Shown piece after piece: positions 1 through 5,310 of a stretch of DNA of 6,179 nt. This DNA comes from an uncultured Clostridia bacterium (GTDB taxonomy: Bacteria; Bacillota; Clostridia; Lachnospirales; Lachnospiraceae). Below the pieces are notes generated by a model, which did not search any database, was not told where the DNA came from, and was given only the letters and a program-made list of their open reading frames with translations. The stretch is taken from the NCBI GenBank assembly GCA_946623485.1, contig CAMORF010000149.1, positions 1 through 6,179 on the forward strand. The letters are read 5' to 3'. Each line of letters starts with the position of its first letter. The stretch's first letter is position 1. A program made the position numbers and the translations under genes.

Positions 1-2476
1 CAATGTGCGCCATGACCGCCGGCACAAAGACATGCTCGCCGTCGGATATGGCGTCCGCTTCGCACTCGGTAGCGTGATGCAGGAAACGATCGATCAGGAT
101 CGGCCGGTCCGGCGTGACCCCGATTGCGGCTTTCATATATCCTTCCATCTGCCTGTCATCATGCACGACCTCCATGCCGCGCCCGCCCAGGACAAAGGAT
201 GGCCGGACCATGACAGGATAGCCGATTTTCGCGGCAATCGCCTTTGCTTCTTCCACCGTGACAGCCATGCCAGCCTCCGGCATCGGAATCTGAAGCTTCT
301 CCATCATGGCGCGGAACAGGTCACGATCCTCTGCCATGGCAATGGTCTCCGGCGTGGTGCCAAGGATATTCACTCCATATTTCTTCAAATCATCTGCCAG
401 GTTCAGCGGAGTCTGCCCGCCGAACTGCGCGATCACGCCGGCCGGCTTTTCCTTGTGGTAAATTGCAAGCACATCCTCCAGCGTCAGCGGTTCAAAATAC
501 AGCTTGTCAGACGTATCGTAATCTGTCGATACAGTTTCCGGATTGCAATTGACAATGACCGTTGAGAAGCCCAGCTTGCGCAATGCATATGCCGCGTGTA
601 CGCAGCAGTAATCGAATTCGATTCCCTGCCCGATCCGGTTCGGCCCGCCGCCAAGGATCATCACCTTCGGCTTATCTTCCTTAACCGGGTCCTTGTCTTC
701 CTCCAGATTATAGCTGGAATAATAGTAAGCAGCATCCTGTGTCCCGGACACATGGACGCCCTCCCAGCGTTCCGTGACGCCAAGCGCCTCACGGCGGTTC
801 CGGATCACTTCCTCCCGGATACCGGTGATCTCAGAGAGGTAACGGTCGGAGAACCCGTCCTTCTTGGCCTGCACCAGGAGGTCATCCGGAATCCGGCAGG
901 ACGTATTCCCGGAACCCGCAGCAACCACATTACCCGCGGTACCTGCATGTCCCAAAGCAGCCACGACGCCGTCATCCCTGCGCTTTAAACCGCCATTCCC
1001 GGCGCGGGAGCCGTCGCCGGTCTCACCGATCTCACCGTTCTCGCTGCTTCCTGCTGCGGATATGATTGCCTCTTCTTCCTCCACCAGCTCCTTCATCTGC
1101 TCAAGGAACCACGGCTTAATCTTTGTAAGCTCATGCAGTTTTTCAATGCTTGCGCCCTTCCTGATGGCTTCATACAGGATAAACTGGCGCTCGCTGGTGG
1201 GATAGACCAGCATCGATAAAAGCTCATCCAGGCTCATTTCATGGAAGTCCTTCACATGCCCAAGCCCATAGCGGCCCTTCTCAAGAGAACGGACAGCCTT
1301 CTGCAGTGCTTCCTTATAGGTCTTCCCGATGCTCATGACTTCCCCGACCGCACGCATCTGGGTTCCCAGATGATCACTGACGCCATGGAATTTCTCAAAT
1401 GCCCATCTTGCTGCCTTGATGACAATATAATCGCCATCAGGGACATATTTATCCAAGGTACCATATTTCCCGCAGGGGATCTCGTCGAGGGTCATGCCGC
1501 AGGCGAGCATCGCGGAGATCAGCGCAATCGGGAACCCGGTTGCCTTGGAAGCAAGTGCGCTGGATCTGGAAGTGCGCGGGTTGATCTCGATGATGATGAT
1601 GCGGCCGCTCTTCGGATCATGGGCAAACTGGCAGTTGCATCCGCCGATGACCTGAACCTTATCCACAACCTTCCAGGCCTGCTCCTGCAGCCGGTCCTGA
1701 ACCTCCTGGGAAATGGTGAGCATCGGTGCCGAGCACAGGGAATCACCGGTATGGACGCCCATCGGGTCGATGTTTTCAATGAAGCAGACGGTAACCATCT
1801 GGCCCTTCTGGTCACGCACAACCTCCAGCTCCAGCTCCTCCCAGCCGATCACGGATTCTTCGACAAGCACCTGATGGACCAGGGAGGCCTGCAGACCGCG
1901 CTCACAGACGACCTTCAGCTCATCGACATTGTAGACCAGCCCGCCGCCGGATCCGCCCATGGTATAGGCCGGACGCAGGACGACAGGATACCCGATCCTA
2001 TCCGCGATCGCCATTGCCTCTTCCACCGAATAGGCAACCTCGGAGCGCGCCATCTCGATGCCAAGGCTGTCCATGGTCTTCTTGAACTCAATCCGGTCTT
2101 CCCCGCGTTCAATCGCGTCCAGCTGCACGCCAATCACCTTGACGCCATATTGATCCAGTACGCCGGCCTTCGCAAGCTCTGAACTGAGGTTGAGGCCAGA
2201 CTGGCCGCCCAGATTCGGGAGCAGCGCATCCGGCCTCTCTTTCGCAATAATCTCTGTAAGACGCTCCACGTTGAGCGGTTCAATATAAGTAACATCAGCC
2301 ATCTCCGGATCCGTCATAATGGTCGCCGGATTCGAATTAACGAGAATAATCCGGTACCCAAGCTGGCGAAGTGCCTTGCACGCCTGGGTGCCGGAATAGT
2401 CAAATTCACATGCCTGTCCGATAATGATCGGGCCGGATCCGATGATCAGAATACTATGGATATCTTCCCGTTTCAT
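1..2476 (-). CDS. carB: Carbamoyl-phosphate synthase large subunit (5' 825 codons; 3' end outside window)
   Basis: CarB uses two ATP to turn bicarbonate and glutamine-derived ammonia into carbamoyl phosphate, the cytoplasmic precursor of pyrimidines and arginine, working with the glutaminase subunit CarA. Reading leftward from ATG 2476, the protein begins MKREDIHSILILGSGP and shows the nucleotide-binding motif GQACEFDYSGTQACKALRQL, the glycine loop GGSGGG and EINPRTSRSSALASKATGFP of the first ATP-grasp half (about residues 1-400). An oligomerisation region follows. The second half opens at about residue 603 with ILGGGPNRIGQGIEFDYCC, then VNCNPETVSTDYDTSDKLYF. About 250 residues (the rest of the second ATP-grasp domain and the MGS-like allosteric domain) lie beyond the left edge. 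The start is supported by GGAAGG at 2482-2487, five bases upstream. The oligomerisation region carries an unusual Gly/Ala/Ser-rich stretch at about residues 473-527 (positions 896-1060). No carA lies upstream; the next gene is divergent. The family identification is essentially certain. Confidence 0.97.
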   Translation of the reverse strand, partial: MKREDIHSILIIGSGPIIIGQACEFDYSGTQACKALRQLGYRIILVNSNPATIMTDPEMADVTYIEPLNVERLTEIIAKERPDALLPNLGGQSGLNLSSELAKAGVLDQYGVKVIGVQLDAIERGEDRIEFKKTMDSLGIEMARSEVAYSVEEAMAIADRIGYPVVLRPAYTMGGSGGGLVYNVDELKVVCERGLQASLVHQVLVEESVIGWEELELEVVRDQKGQMVTVCFIENIDPMGVHTGDSLCSAPMLTISQEVQDRLQEQAWKVVDKVQVIGGCNCQFAHDPKSGRIIIIEINPRTSRSSALASKATGFPIALISAMLACGMTLDEIPCGKYGTLDKYVPDGDYIVIKAARWAFEKFHGVSDHLGTQMRAVGEVMSIGKTYKEALQKAVRSLEKGRYGLGHVKDFHEMSLDELLSMLVYPTSERQFILYEAIRKGASIEKLHELTKIKPWFLEQMKELVEEEEAIISAAGSSENGEIGETGDGSRAGNGGLKRRDDGVVAALGHAGTAGNVVAAGSGNTSCRIPDDLLVQAKKDGFSDRYLSEITGIREEVIRNRREALGVTERWEGVHVSGTQDAAYYYSSYNLEEDKDPVKEDKPKVMILGGGPNRIGQGIEFDYCCVHAAYALRKLGFSTVIVNCNPETVSTDYDTSDKLYFEPLTLEDVLAIYHKEKPAGVIAQFGGQTPLNLADDLKKYGVNILGTTPETIAMAEDRDLFRAMMEKLQIPMPEAGMAVTVEEAKAIAAKIGYPVMVRPSFVLGGRGMEVVHDDRQMEGYMKAAIGVTPDRPILIDRFLHHATECEADAISDGEHVFVPAVMAHI

Positions 2477-2481
2477 GTGCG

Positions 2482-2487
2482 CCTTCC
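2482..2487 (-). promoter_or_regulatory. Ribosome binding site of carB
   Basis: Read on the minus strand, this is GGAAGG within AAAGGAAGG, five bases before the ATG at 2476. It supports that ATG as the carB start. Confidence 0.7.
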
Positions 2488-2490
2488 TTT

Positions 2491-2520
2491 CTGGACTGGT
2501 CTTCCCTGGACTGGTCTTCT
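2491..2520 (-). repeat. 15-bp tandem duplication in the carB leader
   Basis: The plus-strand unit CTGGACTGGTCTTCC (2491-2505) is followed directly by CTGGACTGGTCTTCT (2506-2520), with one mismatch at the last base. The pair lies immediately upstream of the carB ribosome binding site, so it would be in the untranslated leader. It may be a recent slippage duplication; no function can be read from it. Confidence 0.8.
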
Positions 2521-2654
2521 CCTTGAAAATGAGGTTCCGTCCAGCCTTTCCATGCTTCCACTTTTTTCCGCATTATTTTACAAGGTCTGTGGTGGGCTGT
2601 CCATACCCAAATCTGCGGCGTTTTATTCGTTCTGCGGCAGTGTTTTACACCGAT

Positions 2655-2672
2655 TATGCACAAATATGCATT
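2655..2672 (-). promoter_or_regulatory. Possible ARG box (ArgR/AhrC operator) overlapping a carB -10 element
   Basis: On the minus strand the 18 bases read AATGCATATTTGTGCATA. This is a near-palindrome with TGCA in each half-site, and it matches 15 of 18 positions of the ARG-box consensus WNTGAATWWWWATTCANW as I recall it. A possible -10 hexamer, CATAAT, overlaps its downstream end, which would suit repression of carB by arginine. No good -35 hexamer stands 16-18 bases upstream, so the promoter itself is weakly supported. That ArgR-type regulators control carbamoyl-phosphate synthase genes in many bacteria is known; binding here is inference. Confidence 0.4.
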
Positions 2673-2685
2673 CTGCAGCACCGCA

Positions 2686-2718
2686 AATCGAGCGGATGGA
2701 ATCGAAATGAGGAATCGA
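2686..2718. repeat. Three spaced AATCGA direct repeats
   Basis: AATCGA occurs at 2686-2691, 2700-2705 and 2713-2718, a spacing of 14 then 13 bases; the last two share the longer GGAATCGA. They lie between the ARG-box-like site and the rightward promoter. They could be half-sites for a regulator or coincidence in a 33-base stretch. Confidence 0.35.
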
Positions 2719-2748
2719 GCCTAGGAGCAGCAAGCCATACGCGAAATC

Positions 2749-2777
2749 TTGCACTTCATGTAATACTGTTCTACAAT
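2749..2777 (+). promoter_or_regulatory. Sigma-70/SigA-type promoter for the CYTH gene
   Basis: TTGCAC (2749-2754) is separated by exactly 17 bases from TACAAT (2772-2777), close to the TTGACA/TATAAT consensus. Transcription would start near 2784, giving a leader of about 80 bases before the CYTH start at 2866. It is the best promoter visible in the window. Confidence 0.7.
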
Positions 2778-2853
2778 ATGATCGGTTCATGTCGTAAACA
2801 CAAGAATCCGAGATAGATTTCAGTTATGCGGCTCAGTTTCGTGACAGTTCCTT

Positions 2854-2859
2854 AGGAGG
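2854..2859 (+). promoter_or_regulatory. Ribosome binding site of the CYTH gene
   Basis: A perfect AGGAGG lies six bases upstream of ATG 2866 and fixes the start of the CYTH protein. Confidence 0.85.
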
Positions 2860-2865
2860 CGAATC

Positions 2866-3489
2866 ATGGAAATTGAAAGAAAATGGATGGTTGATGGCTG
2901 GCCGGAGGAGGCTGCGGCTTCTTACGCGCTCCCGCTTTTATATACCGAGTACCAGGAACAGGGGTATCTGCACACAGATGCGCCAATTGTAAGAATCCGC
3001 CTGGAAGCAAGAATGGATCAGATCCCATGCATGGAAAATACCAACAGCCTCCCGGATACAGGCAATCTCTCGGATCGCATGCGTGCCCTTGTATCTTCTC
3101 AAAACACACGCTATGTGCTCTGTTTTAAATCCGCAGGCCTGCTGACGCGCGAAGAGATTGAGATCAGTCTTTGCAAAAAAGATTTTGACAGGCTCGCCAG
3201 CCTTGCGGGGCATGCCCTGATCCGGAAGATCCGGCGCGTCTACCAGCTTCCGGACGGCCTGAAGCTTGAGGTCAACCTGGTGGACGAAGGCCTGCTTTCA
3301 GAATTCATGTACGCAGAGGTGGAATTTGAAAGTGAATTGCAAGCCAGATCCTGGGATCCCGGCCCCCTGGGCCTTGGCAGCTATCTGTCGGATGATGTCA
3401 CAGAGCAGCCAGGCCAAAGTATGAGCGCATTCTGGGCAAAAACCCGCATGAACCTTGCCAGGCCGGAGAATCCATTTCCCACAGAGTGA
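2866..3489 (+). CDS. CYTH-domain protein (triphosphate tunnel metalloenzyme family)
   Basis: This 207-residue protein has the hallmark N-terminal ExExK motif as MEIERKW (Glu2, Glu4, Lys6). Alternating charged beta strands typical of the eight-stranded tunnel follow: VRIRLEA (42-48), YVLCFKSAG (83-91), REEIEISL (95-102), IRKIRRVYQL (119-128), LKLEVNLVDEG (132-142) and AEVEFES (150-156). CYTH proteins bind triphosphates in the tunnel with one or two metal ions. Known members are class IV adenylate cyclases, thiamine triphosphatases and inorganic triphosphatases; most bacterial stand-alone members are thought to be triphosphatases, so that is the likeliest role. About 30 extra polar residues (roughly 50-80) sit between two core strands, where short homologues usually have a turn. 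The start is clear: AGGAGG at 2854-2859, six bases before ATG. It has its own promoter and converges on the cyclase gene. The fold is confident; the substrate is unknown. Confidence 0.85.
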   Translation: MEIERKWMVDGWPEEAAASYALPLLYTEYQEQGYLHTDAPIVRIRLEARMDQIPCMENTNSLPDTGNLSDRMRALVSSQNTRYVLCFKSAGLLTREEIEISLCKKDFDRLASLAGHALIRKIRRVYQLPDGLKLEVNLVDEGLLSEFMYAEVEFESELQARSWDPGPLGLGSYLSDDVTEQPGQSMSAFWAKTRMNLARPENPFPTE

Positions 3490-3637
3490 CCGTGTTTTCA
3501 AACAGAGTAACTTGTGCTTTCAAAACAACCCTTTCAGAGTGTCCGTGCTTTCAATGCCACCGTACTTTCAGAGTAACTGTGCTTTCAATGCCACCGTACT
3601 TTCAGAGTGACTAAGCTTTCAGATCGACCGTGCTTTC
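3483..3637. repeat. Degenerate array of nine 17-bp direct repeats between convergent genes
   Basis: Read on the minus strand, the stretch breaks into units starting GAAAG, of the type GAAAGYACGGTNNCWYT. Plus-strand positions are 3621-3637, 3604-3620, 3587-3603, 3570-3586, 3553-3569, 3536-3552, 3522-3535 (14 bp), 3504-3521 (18 bp, with four extra bases at 3500-3503) and 3483-3499. Seven units are exactly 17 bp. Units at 3553-3569 and 3587-3603 are identical, and 3545-3574 equals 3579-3608 as a 34-bp higher-order period. The outer unit on the left contains the CYTH stop TGA (3487-3489); the unit on the right encodes the last residues of the cyclase, and its junction forms that gene's stop (3619-3621). 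There are no unique spacers as in CRISPR. No intrinsic terminator is visible for either gene, so the array may replace or have displaced one. Confidence 0.88.
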
Positions 3638-5046
3638 ACCCAATCGGAGAAGCCGGCCGGAATGGACGTAAACTGGAGCAGACAGGATCCGCTGTTGACA
3701 TCCAGTACCTTGCACAGGAGCCGGCCGCCGGCCTGCACCTGCAGATTATCATAAACATTCAGCGCAACTTCCGTCTCCATCACGCAGGTTCCGCGGCCAA
3801 TCGCCGTGATGCCTGCGTAATGTCTCTCTTCGAGGGTATGCTTCTCCCGGATCAGGCTGAAGTACACCGGAATCGGTTCGCGGAGAGCTTTGGGGGTGTC
3901 ATTCTTCACCTTGATCGAGACATTGTATGGTTCCCCGATCCCTGTCACATGAAAAAGCACCTGTTCCCTGCTGACCCCCTTGGGCCGGACCAGCAGTTCA
4001 CGCTCAATGGTCAATGGATTCGGGATTGCCGCCCGCATGGACTCAGAGATCAGGATCTGGCCTCCGGTGGTATAGCTTTCAATCCTGCCGCACAGATTGA
4101 CCAGGCTTCCCACCACTCCGTATTTCACTCTCTTCTTAGAGCCGACATTTCCCACAATCGCCTCACCGGTATTCAGCCCGATTCCCATCTCAAGACGCGG
4201 GTAGCCTCTCCGGACATTCCACTGGTTAATCTTGCTCATGGAAGCCTGCATCTCCACGGCGGCGGCTGCCGCGTCCGCCGCATGCATTTCAGACGGAATC
4301 GGCGCCCCGAAGATTGCCAGGATGCCATCCCCGATGAATTCAATGATCGTCCCGTTATACTTCTGGATCACACCGGTCATGACCGCGAGATAATGGTTCA
4401 GCATGGCAATCAGGTCATCCGCGCCCATCTGTTCGCACAATGCCGTAAACCCCCGCAGGTCACTCATCATGATCGTCAGGTTCTGTTTTTTCCCGCCAAG
4501 CTCCACCTTTCCGCGGCGGTCAAGCAGCTCGCTTACCACGTCATCTGACACATACATGCCAAAGGTCTTCTGCAAAAGCTCGTTCCGCGCTGTCAGCTGC
4601 CGGTTCATCCGGCTTACGCGCGCCATATCCTGCGCGCTGTCCCGCAGCTCCATCAGCTCACTCAGATCCGTCATGGCAATGACAAATCCGGCAGTCTTCT
4701 CTTCCAGTAAAAGCACCGATACGAAAACATTCAGGTATTTCACGTTTTTTTCGGTATGGAACGAGACAACCGTTGAGCTGTTCCGGGGCTTCGCGTAAAA
4801 AGCATCCACGACAGTCTGAGAAAATGCGTCGTTTTCCGGGTTGTCAAAGAAGAGGCTGGCAAATGACTTTCCCTTCATTCCGGCTTTTGGAATCTCAAGG
4901 ATATCCGCCGCTGCCTGATTCGCGAGCCGGATGACCCCGTTGAGATCCGCAATCAGGATTCCTTCCGTCAATTGATTGAATATGCCGGACGCGATCTGGT
5001 TCTGCTCAGCCTGCTCCAGGATCAGCATCCACTCTTCCCTGTTCAC
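3619..5046 (-). CDS. PAS-domain class III adenylate/guanylate cyclase with extra C-terminal domain
   Basis: This 475-residue protein would make a cyclic nucleotide from ATP or GTP. It has no membrane segment or signal peptide. Residues about 15-130 form a PAS sensor domain (GIFNQLTEGILIADLNGVIR...ANQAAADIL). A helical linker (about 128-162) follows, then KTFGMYVSDDVVSELLD, the element that commonly precedes bacterial cyclase domains. The catalytic domain (about 188-350) has both metal aspartates, Asp196 (MMSDLRGFT) and Asp240 (IGDGILAIFG), and the transition-state pair Asn317 and Arg321 (VNLCGRIES). The purine-specifying positions are Glu236 and Gly310, where adenylate cyclases usually have Lys and Asp/Thr, so the substrate is uncertain. 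The last ~110 residues are an added beta-rich domain that may be PilZ-like. The GTG start at 5046 is preferred to an upstream in-frame TTG at 5085 because AGGAGGT stands six bases before it. The final six codons come from the 17-bp repeat array. The domain call is secure; ligand, substrate and partner are unknown. Confidence 0.93.
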   Translation of the reverse strand: MNREEWMLILEQAEQNQIASGIFNQLTEGILIADLNGVIRLANQAAADILEIPKAGMKGKSFASLFFDNPENDAFSQTVVDAFYAKPRNSSTVVSFHTEKNVKYLNVFVSVLLLEEKTAGFVIAMTDLSELMELRDSAQDMARVSRMNRQLTARNELLQKTFGMYVSDDVVSELLDRRGKVELGGKKQNLTIMMSDLRGFTALCEQMGADDLIAMLNHYLAVMTGVIQKYNGTIIEFIGDGILAIFGAPIPSEMHAADAAAAAVEMQASMSKINQWNVRRGYPRLEMGIGLNTGEAIVGNVGSKKRVKYGVVGSLVNLCGRIESYTTGGQILISESMRAAIPNPLTIERELLVRPKGVSREQVLFHVTGIGEPYNVSIKVKNDTPKALREPIPVYFSLIREKHTLEERHYAGITAIGRGTCVMETEVALNVYDNLQVQAGGRLLCKVLDVNSGSCLLQFTSIPAGFSDWVKARSI

Positions 5047-5052
5047 GCAAAC

Positions 5053-5059
5053 ACCTCCT
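5053..5059 (-). promoter_or_regulatory. Ribosome binding site that fixes the GTG start of the cyclase
   Basis: On the minus strand the bases read AGGAGGT, followed by six bases and then GTG at 5046-5044. The TTG at 5085 and the ATG at 5073 lie upstream of this site with no comparable Shine-Dalgarno sequence, so the protein most likely starts at the GTG. Confidence 0.85.
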
Positions 5060-5150
5060 ACGGATCTGCTCATTAATAACTGCAATTACCGCTCATCTTT
5101 CTTGTCTATTTCTCCGATCCCGCAGGGCAGGATTCGGTTACATAACGAAG

Positions 5151-5310
5151 GAGCTGTCACAAAATAAATTGTACAGATTGCGTAGGATTTTCATTCGAGA
5201 GTGCAGCTCAAAAATCATGAGCATAGCGGGCTATGTGATTGATTTTTGAGCTGTGCTATCGGATGAAAAGACAAGCAAGATGTACAAGTTATTTTGTAAC
5301 AGATCCTAAG
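5151..5310. repeat. Long imperfect palindrome, MITE-like or dispersed repeat element
   Basis: Two arms of about 76 bases (5151-5227 and 5230-5305) are inverted complements at roughly three quarters of positions, closing on a very short loop near 5228-5229. The longest uninterrupted match is 14 bases, CAGCTCAAAAATCA (5204-5217), against its complement at 5240-5253. ACAAAATAA and TTGTACA are further shared blocks. There is no room for a transposase. The outer right end, read on the minus strand as CTTAGGATCTGTTACA, reappears exactly at the right edge of the window, which argues for a dispersed element. It separates two genes on the same strand, so in RNA it would make a long hairpin after the isomerase gene and ahead of the cyclase gene; this could affect transcript ends or stability. 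It lacks the compact GC stem and U-run of an ordinary intrinsic terminator. Confidence 0.75.

Larger units (their letters stand above)
2477..2865. other. Divergent intergenic control region between carB and the CYTH gene
   Basis: This 389-bp stretch separates two divergent genes and has no convincing coding sequence. From left to right it holds the carB ribosome binding site, a 15-bp tandem duplication in the carB leader, a palindromic ARG-box-like site, three spaced AATCGA repeats, a well-formed rightward promoter and the CYTH gene's AGGAGG site. I looked for a PyrR-type attenuator, a T-box or an intrinsic terminator ahead of carB and saw none that was convincing. The carB leader would be roughly 180 bases long if transcription starts near the ARG-box-like site. 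Confidence 0.7.

Noticed and set aside
1241..2182. Long plus-strand open frame of 313 codons opposite carB
   Set aside because: It is the antisense shadow of a highly conserved carB region; its translation shows no recognisable family and has no good ribosome binding site. The same holds for the frames at 5-565, 596-988 and 864-1205.
2454..2681. Minus-strand open frame of 75 codons overlapping the carB start, a possible leader peptide
   Set aside because: It overlaps the carB start in another frame, has no good ribosome binding site, contains the tandem duplication and shows no run of Arg or other regulatory codons typical of an attenuator peptide.
3483..3637. CRISPR array
   Set aside because: The units are 17 bp, directly abutting and degenerate, with no unique spacers and no cas genes in the window.
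3607..4548. Plus-strand open frame of 313 codons opposite the cyclase
   Set aside because: It lies entirely antisense to the catalytic and C-terminal parts of the cyclase, which have clear family motifs on the minus strand. It begins inside the repeat array without a ribosome binding site.
5086..5150. Promoter for the cyclase gene
   Set aside because: TTGTGACA and TAGACA occur on the minus strand but neither has a credible -10 hexamer at 16-18 bases; I could not support a promoter call.
5151..5310. Ordinary intrinsic terminator
   Set aside because: The arms are about 76 bases, imperfect and AT-rich at the base, with no compact GC stem followed by a U-run; the recurrence of its end at the window edge fits a dispersed element better. 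An effect on transcript ends remains possible.
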